Numbered from the stretch's first letter, positions 49,897 through 58,736 are shown. The stretch: 64,000 nucleotides of DNA from Methylomagnum ishizawai (GCF_900155475.1 NZ_FXAM01000001.1:731501-795500); one strand, 5' to 3'. Made by a program: numbers and translations. Notes: generated from the sequence alone by a model not told the origin.

Positions 49897-52434
49897 TCAA
49901 GCGGCGGCTTTTTCCAACCCACCTTCCGCTTCCAGCAGGTCGAATAGCGTGGGCATGGCGTGGTCCCGTTCCGCCGCTTGCAGGTATTGCAGGCCGTCCA
50001 GGAAATAGGCCGGGTTGAGTTCCGACCCCCCGCCCCGCCTGCCCATCTTCACGGCGCAGTAGGGCACGGTCATCAGCCCGCCGAACGGGTCGTAGACCCG
50101 TTCGTCCCGGTTGCTGTAGCGCTCGATTAGGCGCTCCACGATGTCGAATTGCAGGGGACAGACATGGTTCTGCAAGCCCTTCGCCGACTGGTTGCCGTTG
50201 AGGGTCCGCATCCGGTTGATGTCGTGCCAGACGGCGGGATGGCCGGAACCGGGGGCGAGGCTCATGAAGCTGGACGGCAACGCGCCGCGGGCTTCGAGTT
50301 CCTCGCCGACCCTGACGTGGAACTCGTAGTCGTAGACGTGTTCCAGGCTGAACCGGGTGAAGGCCTTCGCCAGCTTGTCCGGCCCCATGCCCGCCAGATC
50401 ATCGGCGGTCAAAGGCCGGTCGCCACGGGACCGCCACAGCGCATGGGCGTCCACCTGCCAGCGGGCGCGGGTGTAGGCGTCTTTGGATTTCTGCACCGGC
50501 ACATCGGCGTAGCCTTTGGAGCGGTCGGTCTGGGGCTTGCGGAACAGCAGGATGTACTCGGGGGAACCCACGCCCATCTTGGTGCCGTCCTTGCACTGCT
50601 CCGACCAGCCCAGGCGGTAGGTCTGGTTGTTCTCGCGCACCACGTCGGTGACGACGGTGATCATGCCCAGGTATTGGAACCCGTGCCGGATGCCATGGAA
50701 TATCGCCTCGGCATGGAACGGCGACACCGTGGGCACGCCCTGGCCGGTGACGTTGCCGAACAGGATGCGGTCCTTCACATGGCAGCAGTACAGCCGCCCC
50801 GGTTGCAGGATGCGCAGCAGCTCCGGCGTGAGGAAATCCATTTGCTCCCAGAAATGGGCGTTGTCCTCGGTGTGCCCGAAATCCTCGTAGGTCGGGGTGT
50901 ATTCGTAGTGGTTGGCGAAGGGGATGCTGGTGACGATCAGGCCCACGGAGTTTTCCTCCACGCGCCGGGCCTCGTCCACGCAATCGTTGTTCGCCACCCG
51001 GAAACGCCCGTGCTTGCCGGAAACCTCCACCCGCTCCACGCCGATGGTCCGGGCCAGGGTGTCCGCGATGGATAGGGTGTTCAATCCGTGTTCTTGGATG
51101 ATGTCGCTCATATTCGCCGCCAATTCGTTGTGCTGGGTCCACTTCTCCTGCAACGACCGCAGGATTTCCCGTTCCGCCTCGGTGTGGATGATGTGGATTT
51201 CACATTCTTCCGTCTGGAGGAACCGGTATATCCGGTGGATGGCCTGGATGAAGTCGTTGAACCGGTACCCGATGCTGGTGAATATCGCCTTGTGGCAATG
51301 CCGTTGGAAATTGCACCCGGAACCGGATATTTCCTCCTTGGTGGCGAGATACTTGGCGCGGCCCTCCGAGAACGCCACCACCCGCCGCTCCCGCTCGTCC
51401 AGGTCCAGCGTGCCGTAGACCTCGGTGGCTTCCGGCCATGCCGCCTTGATGGCGTGCCGCTCGGCCTCCAGATGGTGCCAGAGGATGTAGTGGGAACCGG
51501 GGTCGGCCTTGAGGATGTCCACCATCTTGCGGATGCGGGCCTGGATGGAATCCCGTTTTTCGCCGGCGGCTTCCTTGAGGCCCATGGCCGCGTCGGGGAA
51601 CAGCAAGCCCTGGCCGTCGCGCCCGTGGCCCACCAATTCCCCGGCGGGCACCTCGTGGTAGACCACCTTGAGCGGCGGCAGGTCGTAGCCTTCGTCGCTG
51701 TAGCCCAGGTCGGAAGGGCGTTGCAGGAACACGGCCCAGGAGTTGAGCCAGAGCCAAAATTCCCGTTCCTTGTGCGGATAGAGCGTGAGGTTGTTCGCCT
51801 GGGTGGAATCCCTTTTGAAGAACCTCGTGAGCGCCTGCCCGGTGTCCATGATCCCCAGGAACCCGCCGTAGTGGATCAGTTCCTTGTAGCGGTTGGGGCT
51901 GGGGGTGGCCGTCGCCACGAACTTGTAGCGGACGCGGGCGAACAGGGGCAGGAACTCCTGGTAGGTCTTGGAGCCGAAGCTACGCAGCACGGACGCCTCG
52001 TCCAGGCTGACGGCGGTGAACCGGTTCGGATCGAGCTTCCCGTCCCGGAGGCTCTCGTAGTTGGTCAGGTAGAACCCGCTATCCACGTCCGGCCAAATTT
52101 CTTCGGTACGGCGGATGAACTTGAATTCCACCCCCAACATCTGGCCATCGCGGCGGAACTCCTGGCGAACACCCAAGGGCAGGACCACCAGCACCGGCCC
52201 GCCCGCATATTTGAGGATCAGCCGTAGAATCTCGATCTGGATGACCGACTTGCCCAGGCCGAACGCGGCGAACACGGCCCGCTGCCCGCCCTTCACCGCC
52301 CACCGCACGATGTCGCGCTGGTGGGGTTTCAGGATGGGGTTGATTTCCGACGGGGCCACGTCGAAGCCGCCGAATCCGGCCAGCTTGATCTTGTCCCGCA
52401 GGAATTCCTGGTAGGTTTTTCCGTTTTGGTTCAT
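49897..52434 (-). CDS. Helicase-DNA methyltransferase fusion
   Basis: 845 residues from the ATG at 52434 (overlaps the primase stop, ATGA). N-terminal SF2 ATPase: PHQRDIVRWAVKGGQRAVFA, AFGLGKSV (Walker A, Lys62), VSLDEASVLRSFG, VATATPSPNRYKEL, HRIYRFLQTEECEIHIIHTE. C-terminal methyltransferase: LIVTSIPFANHYEYTPTYED (motif IV as SIPF rather than DPPY) and YDPFGGLMTVPYCAVKMGRR, GGGSELNPAYF (AdoMet site). Presumably modifies or remodels phage DNA during replication; the methylated base is unknown. Confidence 0.8.
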   Translation of the reverse strand: MNQNGKTYQEFLRDKIKLAGFGGFDVAPSEINPILKPHQRDIVRWAVKGGQRAVFAAFGLGKSVIQIEILRLILKYAGGPVLVVLPLGVRQEFRRDGQMLGVEFKFIRRTEEIWPDVDSGFYLTNYESLRDGKLDPNRFTAVSLDEASVLRSFGSKTYQEFLPLFARVRYKFVATATPSPNRYKELIHYGGFLGIMDTGQALTRFFKRDSTQANNLTLYPHKEREFWLWLNSWAVFLQRPSDLGYSDEGYDLPPLKVVYHEVPAGELVGHGRDGQGLLFPDAAMGLKEAAGEKRDSIQARIRKMVDILKADPGSHYILWHHLEAERHAIKAAWPEATEVYGTLDLDERERRVVAFSEGRAKYLATKEEISGSGCNFQRHCHKAIFTSIGYRFNDFIQAIHRIYRFLQTEECEIHIIHTEAEREILRSLQEKWTQHNELAANMSDIIQEHGLNTLSIADTLARTIGVERVEVSGKHGRFRVANNDCVDEARRVEENSVGLIVTSIPFANHYEYTPTYEDFGHTEDNAHFWEQMDFLTPELLRILQPGRLYCCHVKDRILFGNVTGQGVPTVSPFHAEAIFHGIRHGFQYLGMITVVTDVVRENNQTYRLGWSEQCKDGTKMGVGSPEYILLFRKPQTDRSKGYADVPVQKSKDAYTRARWQVDAHALWRSRGDRPLTADDLAGMGPDKLAKAFTRFSLEHVYDYEFHVRVGEELEARGALPSSFMSLAPGSGHPAVWHDINRMRTLNGNQSAKGLQNHVCPLQFDIVERLIERYSNRDERVYDPFGGLMTVPYCAVKMGRRGGGSELNPAYFLDGLQYLQAAERDHAMPTLFDLLEAEGGLEKAAA

Positions 52435-54809
52435 ACGCTTCCCCCCGGAGGCGTATCGCCGGATTCCTCCGCGAATACCTCCGCGGCCCCGGCCTCCTTG
52501 ACGAACCGCGCCGCGATGTAGACCTTGCCGCCGCGCCCCCTGGGCATCTGCACGACCTCCCCATCCTCCAGCAGCAAATCCATCGTCTCGGCCCGCTTTT
52601 CCTTGGAAAGCTTCTTGAAGGCCCAACAGCGCTGGCTCAGGTCTTTCGGGGTCCGGCCCTCCGCGCCGCCCTGGGCGATATGGTCGAGGATTTGCTGGTA
52701 CTGGGTCAGCTTCCCGTCGTCGGTGCTGAGGATGTTGAAGGCTTCCAGGAACGCCCGGACGTTGGCGGCCACGTAACCGGAAGTCCAGGCCAGGATTTCC
52801 CGCGACACCACCGGATGGGGCGGGTTGGCCCACACCGCCAGGACGGCGCACAGCCGCCGCAGGATGGCCCGCGCCGACAGCAGGATGGGCCGGGCCTCGC
52901 GCCGGTCGGAGATCGCCATGATCGCCGCGTAGGCCGCGTCGAGCTTGGCGTCGAACCGCACGGTCCTCAGGTCCGGCTCTTGCGCGGGGTTGTCCTTCAC
53001 CAGGTCGGTGTCGTCGCCTTGCTCGATCAGGCGGATGGCCTGGAGATGCGCGGCGATCCAGCCCGGCACGTCGCCGGGCTCGGGGTCGTTCATGGTGTAG
53101 GCGGCGGGGTCTTCCGGGGCCAGGACGAACAGGAATTGTTCGAGGGCGCCGCGCCCGAGTTCGGAGGCCCGGACCACGGTGGAGAGCTGGTCCGCCGAAA
53201 TCATGGCCAGGATGGACAGCGCGGGGTGGTGGATGACCACCCGCTCGCCCTGCTTGCCAATCCCGGCCTCCTGCCCGTTGTTGAGGTATATGGGCTTGGC
53301 GTTGTGGATATCGGCGAAGATCGACAGGGTCTGCTCATGCGCCCCTGACGGCTGGCGCTTGGCGAACGCGAGCTGGGAGCCATAGTCGTCCGAGACGTAG
53401 AGCAGGGCGGGCGAGCGGTGCAGCATGTTGTAGAGCACGCCCGGCGACGAGAACCGGCCATTGGCGATCATGCCCGCGTATCCGGCTTCGGCCAGGGCGC
53501 GGTGCAGGGCCGGTTTGTAGTGCCGCACCAGGCCGATGGAATGGGTGACGATGCCGGTGTAGAGGTTCAGCGGGTCGCCGAACTCCGTCCGGTACCGGCG
53601 GCTGGCGGCGGCGCTGGCCAGGGCGATGGCCGCTATCTGCCCGGTCTGCCAACAGATTTCCGGGGCCTCCGATTGCAGCCACGCCGCCACCTCGTTCAGC
53701 GTCTCGCAGGGGAACGGCCTGTGTTGGGCCGGGGCTTCCGGCACCACCTCGTACTTCTTCTGCCGGTTCATTTCCGCGATGTTCTCGGGATCGAAGAACT
53801 CGTCGACGCCCGGATTGTTGGCCGGGTCGGAGAGGTCCACGTCCAGCCGGTTTTCCAACCTCCAGCGTTCCGCCTGGGCGCGGGCACGGGGAATCTGCCG
53901 GGCCACCCATTGCATGGCCGAGGCGCGGATGCCCTTGCGGTTCCCCAGCGGCTTCCCGCTCATCGCGTAGGCCGGGCATGTCGCCACGCCGCACATCGTT
54001 TCGTCGTCCAGGCCGGCGGCGGCCAGGGCGCAGAGCATGGCGAAGAAATACTCGGAACGGCTGGGCCAGCGCCCCTCGTCCTCCGGGGCCGGGCCGGACC
54101 TGATCTTTTCCTTGATGCCTTCCGGCAACGGCAGGGCGTCGAGGTCCACGTCGGCGGCGCTGATGGGGATGACGACGGCGCGGTGGATATCGGTTTCCGG
54201 GACGGTCTCCAGCGCCTCGTAGAAGGCTTCCGGCACGTCGGGGATGCGGTCGAGGGGCACCGCCTCGGTGTAGACGCCCCCCGACGGGTGGACCGAACCG
54301 GGGGCCACGAACTGCCGCCCGGTGGAACCGATATCCACCTCCCAGGCCGGTACCCGCTTCTTCCGGGCCGGGTCGTACACCGTGTCCTTGGAGCGCCGGA
54401 AGTGGCAGGTGTGGGGTAGCCGCTCGATCTCGACGGCGGCGTAGTAGTGGCGGGAGCCGTTGCCGCGCCCGGACAGGACGGTCGGATATTGGCCGGGGTT
54501 CTCCAGCAGTTCCTCGACGGCGGCGTAGGCTTCCTGGAAGTGGCGGGCCTCGTCCGAGCGCACGTCCATGTCCACGCCCACGCAACACACGCCCTCCCGC
54601 AGCACCGACCGGACGCCCAGCCGGATGCCCAGGTTGTAGCCTTGCCGCCAGCTTTGCTTGAGTTCGGACAGGGTCTTGCGGTCCTGGGTGGTCCATTGGT
54701 TTTGGACGGGCGCCTTGTCGCGCTCCCGGAGCCAGATCAAATCCAGGTCGACCGGCCATAGCCGGTTGATGGCCTGGAACAGGTTGGGTTGTTGGGCCGG
54801 TGCCGTCAT
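52431..54809 (-). CDS. Bifunctional primase-polymerase (AEP family)
   Basis: 792 residues. N-terminal prim-pol domain: RQGYNLGIRLGV, VCCVGVDMDVRS (catalytic acids about 78-82), GRGNGSRHYY, WEVDIGSTGRQFVAPGSVHP. Central and C-terminal region is a DUF3987-type ATPase-like module (ALLYVSDDYGSQLAFAKRQP, LSIFADIHNAKPIYLNNGQE). Makes primers for phage replication. Start overlaps the 25-codon leader (ATGA). Confidence 0.8.
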   Translation of the reverse strand: MTAPAQQPNLFQAINRLWPVDLDLIWLRERDKAPVQNQWTTQDRKTLSELKQSWRQGYNLGIRLGVRSVLREGVCCVGVDMDVRSDEARHFQEAYAAVEELLENPGQYPTVLSGRGNGSRHYYAAVEIERLPHTCHFRRSKDTVYDPARKKRVPAWEVDIGSTGRQFVAPGSVHPSGGVYTEAVPLDRIPDVPEAFYEALETVPETDIHRAVVIPISAADVDLDALPLPEGIKEKIRSGPAPEDEGRWPSRSEYFFAMLCALAAAGLDDETMCGVATCPAYAMSGKPLGNRKGIRASAMQWVARQIPRARAQAERWRLENRLDVDLSDPANNPGVDEFFDPENIAEMNRQKKYEVVPEAPAQHRPFPCETLNEVAAWLQSEAPEICWQTGQIAAIALASAAASRRYRTEFGDPLNLYTGIVTHSIGLVRHYKPALHRALAEAGYAGMIANGRFSSPGVLYNMLHRSPALLYVSDDYGSQLAFAKRQPSGAHEQTLSIFADIHNAKPIYLNNGQEAGIGKQGERVVIHHPALSILAMISADQLSTVVRASELGRGALEQFLFVLAPEDPAAYTMNDPEPGDVPGWIAAHLQAIRLIEQGDDTDLVKDNPAQEPDLRTVRFDAKLDAAYAAIMAISDRREARPILLSARAILRRLCAVLAVWANPPHPVVSREILAWTSGYVAANVRAFLEAFNILSTDDGKLTQYQQILDHIAQGGAEGRTPKDLSQRCWAFKKLSKEKRAETMDLLLEDGEVVQMPRGRGGKVYIAARFVKEAGAAEVFAEESGDTPPGGSV

Positions 54810-54883
54810 TTCCGCGCCTCCGTTCCGTGGGAAGGGGCCATGAGCCCATCGAGGGTGCGTGGGTGCAGTGGTATACTGGGCAT
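54806..54883 (-). CDS. Leader peptide coupled to primase
   Basis: 25 codons (MPSIPLHPRTLDGLMAPSHG then TEARK) behind AGGAGGTGAT, the strongest ribosome site in the window, with the stop overlapping the primase ATG. The primase lacks its own site, so it is probably translated by coupling from this leader. Confidence 0.6.
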   Translation of the reverse strand: MPSIPLHPRTLDGLMAPSHGTEARK

Positions 54884-54916
54884 GTCGATCACCTCCTGTT
54901 TAGGTGGTTGAAGTGG

Positions 54917-54952
54917 AACCCGGCGCTGTGTCACCAGTGGCCGGGTTTTTTG
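54917..54952 (+). terminator. Hairpin with T-run (+ strand terminator)
   Basis: AACCCGGC and GCCGGGTTTTTTG pair across a 15-nt loop holding CTGTG/CAGTG-like bases. Works best for + strand transcripts; on the - strand it sits in the leader of the primase operon without a long U-run. Confidence 0.6.
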
Positions 54953-54995
54953 TTGCCTTGAGCCGCCTTCCGGCCGCCCTGGTTCCATCGGCGTT

Positions 54996-55028
54996 CATCA
55001 GCTATCCCGCGAAATCATTCAGCTATCC
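54996..55028. repeat. TCAGCTAT pair, left (inverted to 55882-55911)
   Basis: CATCAGCTAT (54996-55005) and TCAGCTAT (55019-55026). Inverted relative to ATAGCTGA (55882-55889) and ATAGCTGATG (55902-55911). Together they flank the XF1762-like and CII-like genes like terminal repeats or twin regulator sites. Confidence 0.55.
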
Positions 55029-55485
55029 TCACGACCCGGAACAGCGGCTTTTCCCACCGTTTCTTCGCGCAGGTCGGTGCCTTGGTTTCCCTGGGGCGGG
55101 AGGGGCACGACCATTCCCGGTGCCCTTGGGTCATGGCCGCGAAGGTCCAGCCCGCCGCTTCCAGGCTGGTCCCGGCCTCGGTGTCCAGGGTGTAGGTGAC
55201 GATCCGGCGGTAGCCCATTGCCCGGCAGATCCGGGCGGCGGTGCCGTACAGTTTCGAGCAGGCGTTGCGGGTGCCGTCGGTGCAGCAGCGCGTGACTTCC
55301 GCGGTGAAACCGTCGTCCAGGGCGCGGGCCACGGGCCGGCCCACCACGATGACGCCCACCAGGTCATCCCCCCGCGACACCCCGACGCCGAACTTCCACG
55401 AGCGGGTGGGGCCGTGGTGGCGGTGGTGGCGGGCGATGAACGCCTTGGCCGTATCGAACGTCACCGGGCGGATTTCCAGGCTCAT
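55015..55485 (-). CDS. XF1762-like (GNAT-like) protein
   Basis: 156 residues from the ATG at 55485, overlapping the CII-like stop (ATGA). Conserved-looking blocks AFIARHHRHHGPTRSWKFGV, GVIVVGRPVARALDDGFTAE, RCCTDGTRNACSKLYGTAAR, AMGYRRIVTYTLDTEAGTSL match the XF1762 family of phage and genome-island proteins with an acetyltransferase-like fold. Substrate unknown. Confidence 0.7.
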   Translation of the reverse strand: MSLEIRPVTFDTAKAFIARHHRHHGPTRSWKFGVGVSRGDDLVGVIVVGRPVARALDDGFTAEVTRCCTDGTRNACSKLYGTAARICRAMGYRRIVTYTLDTEAGTSLEAAGWTFAAMTQGHREWSCPSRPRETKAPTCAKKRWEKPLFRVVRIAE

Positions 55486-55862
55486 GGAGCCTTCTCCACC
55501 CGGTAGCCGACATCCCGCACGAGCTGGATCAGCGTCGGCATCATCCCTTGCAGGGTTTTGGCGGCCTGCTCGGCCTTCTGCTCCGGCTCCACCAGATGGG
55601 TCGCGTTCAACCAATACAGGATGGGCTTCCCTTCCTCCCCGAGCGCCGCGATGAGCAGCGAAAGCTTCTTGAGCGGGAAATTCACGTTGTCGGCACCGTT
55701 GGCCGAGAGCTTCCGGCTCAGCGCGTTCTCGTCACGTTCCCCGAGTTTGTCGGCCAGCACCTTGAGGGGGATGCCGGACGCCTTCACCGATGCCCGCACC
55801 ACGGACATGAGGTCGGGGTATTGGTAGGTGATATCCGGTGGTACGTCGAGTTTCAGTTCCAT
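55482..55862 (-). CDS. CII-like phage transcription regulator
   Basis: 126 residues from the ATG at 55862 (55883 is an alternative). Residues about 12-75 (YPDLMSVVRASVKASGIPLK, VLADKLGERDENALSRKLSA, NVNFPLKKLSLLIAALG) resemble CII-type HTH regulators of temperate phages. Direct ATAGCTGA repeats with about 20 bp centre spacing lie just upstream, a CII-like site layout. Probably controls the lysis-lysogeny switch. Confidence 0.6.
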   Translation of the reverse strand: MELKLDVPPDITYQYPDLMSVVRASVKASGIPLKVLADKLGERDENALSRKLSANGADNVNFPLKKLSLLIAALGEEGKPILYWLNATHLVEPEQKAEQAAKTLQGMMPTLIQLVRDVGYRVEKAP

Positions 55863-55881
55863 GATCCTGGGGCGGTACGGC

Positions 55882-55911
55882 ATAGCTGAACATTCCCTGT
55901 CATAGCTGATG
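55882..55911. repeat. ATAGCTGA pair, right
   Basis: Two direct copies 20 bp apart between the CII-like gene (-) and the zinc-ribbon gene (+); inverted partner of 54996-55028. Confidence 0.55.
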
Positions 55912-55982
55912 GTTGCTGGTAGAGACGCACGCCGATCCAGGCGTGCATCATTTCCCCACCGAATATCGGAGGGGCTTTCCAA

Positions 55983-56174
55983 ATGCGATACGAAATCATC
56001 AATTCCGGCCCGGATTCCTTGCTCCGGCTCCACTGCGCTTGCGGCCACGCCATCGATATACCTATGGCCTTGTTGGAAGCGGGCCACCTCATGCAATGCC
56101 CCGGATGCCAGGGCTATTTCCGGCTGCCCGGCGAGCGCGTCGCCGACGCGGACTACCAGGGGGCGGATGAATGA
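55983..56174 (+). CDS. Com-like zinc-ribbon protein
   Basis: 63 residues on the + strand with GGAGGGG 8 nt before the ATG. LHCACGHAIDIPMALLEAGH then LMQCPGCQGYFRLP gives a CxC...CxxC zinc finger, like Mu Com-type or other small phage zinc proteins. Sits in the immunity region against the - strand genes. A regulatory role is inferred. Confidence 0.55.
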   Translation: MRYEIINSGPDSLLRLHCACGHAIDIPMALLEAGHLMQCPGCQGYFRLPGERVADADYQGADE

Positions 56175-56185
56175 GCGCCCCACGC

Positions 56186-56455
56186 CTAGGCGGCTTGGTT
56201 CAAAGTTTCCGCATCCTCCGGCACGCGCTTGGCCGTGCCCCGGATGTAGGCCCAATGCTCGATCAGGTCGGGGCGCAGTTCCTCGACCGTAACCGCGCCG
56301 CCGGACTGGCGCTCGATGGCCATGGCGAGGGTTTCGGAAGCCTGCTTTGCCCGATACGCCACGAATTTGATGTGCTGCAAGGTGCAGCTACACCGGGTGG
56401 CGAAGTCTTCTTTCTGTTGTTGGCTCAAGGAGCGCAGATATGTCTTTAGGTCCAT
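56186..56455 (-). CDS. Cro/YdaS-like repressor
   Basis: 89 residues from the ATG at 56455. DLKTYLRSLSQQQKEDFATR, CSCTLQHIKFVAYRAKQASE, LAMAIERQSGG, LRPDLIEHWAYIRG: the YdaS/Cro-type antirepressor HTH with the typical DL..HW end. Divergent from the CI-like gene with operators between, the classic lambdoid switch. Confidence 0.8.
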   Translation of the reverse strand: MDLKTYLRSLSQQQKEDFATRCSCTLQHIKFVAYRAKQASETLAMAIERQSGGAVTVEELRPDLIEHWAYIRGTAKRVPEDAETLNQAA

Positions 56456-56466
56456 GCGGCAAAGAT

Positions 56467-56520
56467 TACCTACTTGGGTACCATCATGCAATACCTATCC
56501 AGAGAATACCCAAGCCGGTA
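56467..56520. promoter_or_regulatory. CI/Cro operators at the switch
   Basis: TACCTACTTGGGTA (56467-56480) and TACCCAAGCCGGTA (56507-56520) lie between cro and cI. The first is repeated exactly, in the other orientation, at 58621-58634. Confidence 0.75.
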
Positions 56521-56541
56521 GCGGTGGGGTGTAATTACGCG

Positions 56542-56928
56542 ATGAACATCAAATCGATCCGGCGCCAGAACCTACTCAAGCTCATCGAGGAGCGATTCGA
56601 GGGCAACAAAGCTGCATTTGCGCGGGCCATCGACCGTCCGGCCCCGAATGTTCATCGGATGCTGATCGACGTTGAGACCGTTCCTGTCGAGAAGGGGAAA
56701 AAAGACAATCGCGGGATTGGCGAAAAGCTAGCCCGCGACATTGAAGGCAAACTCGGCCTCGGCCCGCTTTGGCTGGACCAAGCAAACCCACACGAAACAA
56801 TGGCACTGTCTCAGGACGAGGCGGTGTTCATTGAAAAAATCAAGCAAGAGATTGAAACGCGCCAGGTTCCCGACCATATGCGTGAAACCATTTTGGCCAT
56901 CCTGGGCAGTTCTCCACAAAAAAAATGA
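56542..56928 (+). CDS. CI-like repressor without a peptidase domain
   Basis: 128 residues from the ATG at 56542. N-terminal HTH (LLKLIEERFEGNKAAFARAI, DRPAPNVHRMLIDVE, GEKLARDIEGKLGLGPLWLD). There is no LexA-like autoprotease Ser-Lys domain, so induction must work otherwise, for example through the Bro antirepressors. Divergent from cro. Confidence 0.75.
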   Translation: MNIKSIRRQNLLKLIEERFEGNKAAFARAIDRPAPNVHRMLIDVETVPVEKGKKDNRGIGEKLARDIEGKLGLGPLWLDQANPHETMALSQDEAVFIEKIKQEIETRQVPDHMRETILAILGSSPQKK

Positions 56929-56937
56929 ATTCAATCC

Positions 56938-57654
56938 ATGAAAATTCGTGTTGGCGTCCTTGTGTCCAAGGGCAAAAAAACTGGCGAGGGGCATACCAAG
57001 CCCTACAGGGCTGCGGTGAAAGTTGATGGTCAACAATATGCGGCTATTGTCAAGCATTTGCCTTTGGATACGGTGCTGGCGGAATGTGTTTGCGCCATGG
57101 TGATGCGCGGATGGGGGCTGCCCGTACCGGAACCGGTGCTGATCCGCGAGCATGGGGAGTGGTTATTCGCCAGCCTGGAGGTTGGGTATCCCAACCTTAA
57201 GCAGCGCTTGGGGTTGCACGACGGTTTACCACCAGACACCCAGGTGCTTTTAACGAAATATGCCGCCATGATTGTGTGTGGATGGGCTGACGCTCCACGC
57301 GCCCTGGCAGTGGACGAGCTTATCGCCAACGCCGACCGGAACTTGGGGAATTTCCTATGGGATGGCGTGGATCACGCTTATATTGACCACGAACGCACCC
57401 TCGGCTTAGCTCCCCATGAGCACAACATCATGGTTGTGCTGGCCGAACTCGCCGGAAAACTGGACGCGATGGAGTCCGGGGCTGTCGCTTCCGCTTTGGC
57501 ATTGGACCGCAGCATTCCTAGCGAGATTGAATCGCCCGAAGACGTGGATTTTTCAGGCTATGTTCACTACATTGAAAAAAGGCTGGGAGAGCTTCCGGCC
57601 AAGGTTTTGGAGCGATTTCCCCAACCGGACGACCTTTTCGCGGTGAAGCCATGA
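56938..57654 (+). CDS. HipA-like kinase
   Basis: 238 residues. Kinase-fold features: KPYRAAVKVDGQQYAAIVKH (ATP-site Lys), WGLPVPEPVLIREHGEWLFA, and the catalytic DELIANADRNLGNFLWDGVD (D.NxxN) with YIDHERTLGL. This is the HipA-like (HipA_2) type. Starts 10 nt after cI and overlaps the next gene, so it is expressed from the lysogen and may act as toxin or exclusion factor. Confidence 0.8.
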   Translation: MKIRVGVLVSKGKKTGEGHTKPYRAAVKVDGQQYAAIVKHLPLDTVLAECVCAMVMRGWGLPVPEPVLIREHGEWLFASLEVGYPNLKQRLGLHDGLPPDTQVLLTKYAAMIVCGWADAPRALAVDELIANADRNLGNFLWDGVDHAYIDHERTLGLAPHEHNIMVVLAELAGKLDAMESGAVASALALDRSIPSEIESPEDVDFSGYVHYIEKRLGELPAKVLERFPQPDDLFAVKP

Positions 57655-58475
57655 CCACTAATGCCTTATGGAGACCCGTCTTTTGGGAGCCTGTCGCGGA
57701 TACCGGCGAACGGCTGATGGTGGGCGTTTTGCTGGATTTCGCCGACCAAATCACCGCCCATCGCATCATCCGCGACGATGTACTCGATTCCCTTTATGGC
57801 AATAAAGCTGCCGTTGGCGCGCGCACCTTGATCGAAACAGGATTGAAAATGCTGGTCGATGTGACCAGGGTAGGCTCTATCCGTGAAGCGTCTCCCACGT
57901 TGTTGGGCTTGGAGGCCGGCCCATTGAAAGAATCCTATGCGGAATCCTTGGCGGAAGCCTTGAGGACTGCCGCGCTTTTGCATTCGAGCCTAGCCAACAT
58001 GGATAAACTTGAGGATATCGAGGAATCGGTGGAACCCGTGCCCGAGGAAGCCAACCGGTTGTTTGCTACCGAGGTCAGGATCCACGTACTTAACGAGCGC
58101 CCGGATCTGGAGAAGTGTTTCAACCGAGCTTTACCCTTAATTCCAAACGGCCAACCCATCAAGTTTGGTTTTTGCTCTCCGCGCTCGCTTATCCATTTCG
58201 GCATGATGTCCCCATCCCGGCAATCGGCGGGCTTGAGGGATGCCCATGCCCGTCTCTGGGAGCTTTACCGGGCCAAGGAATTCTCCGGCATTTCCATGGC
58301 GGCCTTGATTTTGGCCTCGCCCCGCCAGGATGATGCCATCCTGTCGCCGAAGCAGCGCGAATCGCTCGATAAAATCCTCCGCGAAATTGAGCGCGAAGCG
58401 GACAGCTACGAAATGCGCTTCATCCCCGTCACCACCGTGCGGGATGGAGCAAGCCGAGTGATTGAATTCGCCTGA
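57651..58475 (+). CDS. DUF3037-like partner of the HipA-like kinase
   Basis: 274 residues, ATGA overlap with the kinase. N-terminus WRPVFWEPVADTGERLMVGV resembles DUF3037 (GE.L.VGV), a family usually found next to HipA_2 kinases. The rest is helical. Likely regulates or is a substrate of the kinase. Ends just before three terminators. Confidence 0.6.
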   Translation: MTTNALWRPVFWEPVADTGERLMVGVLLDFADQITAHRIIRDDVLDSLYGNKAAVGARTLIETGLKMLVDVTRVGSIREASPTLLGLEAGPLKESYAESLAEALRTAALLHSSLANMDKLEDIEESVEPVPEEANRLFATEVRIHVLNERPDLEKCFNRALPLIPNGQPIKFGFCSPRSLIHFGMMSPSRQSAGLRDAHARLWELYRAKEFSGISMAALILASPRQDDAILSPKQRESLDKILREIEREADSYEMRFIPVTTVRDGASRVIEFA

Positions 58476-58487
58476 CGATTATCGAAC

Positions 58488-58580
58488 CCGCCCCGAGCGG
58501 GTTTTTTAGTGCCCATCCCAGCCCGCCCAGCGCGGGCTTTTTCATGCCCATTCCTAGCCCGGCCCGTCCGGGCTTTTTTG
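58488..58580 (+). terminator. Three tandem terminators
   Basis: ACCCGCcccgaGCGGGTTTTTT (58489-58510 region), AGCCCGCccaGCGCGGGCTTTTT and AGCCCGGcccgtCCGGGCTTTTTT follow one another within 95 bp. They insulate the lysogen operon from the early operon. Confidence 0.85.
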
Positions 58581-58595
58581 TGTCCGCGTAAAAAA

Positions 58596-58634
58596 TACCT
58601 ACTTAGGTATTGCACAACAATACCCAAGTAGGTA
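58596..58634. promoter_or_regulatory. CI/Cro operators before the early operon
   Basis: TACCTACTTAGGTA (58596-58609, one mismatch) and TACCCAAGTAGGTA (58621-58634, exact complement of the switch operator). They lie about 100 nt before the first + early gene. Confidence 0.75.
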
Positions 58635-58736
58635 GCATTTCTCCCAAGCCGCCCCGCCCACCACGCAAACCAACGGTCAGTCCCCCAAACCAGGCGCGGG
58701 CGGCTCCACAAGCGAACGAACAACGGGAAAAAGAAC

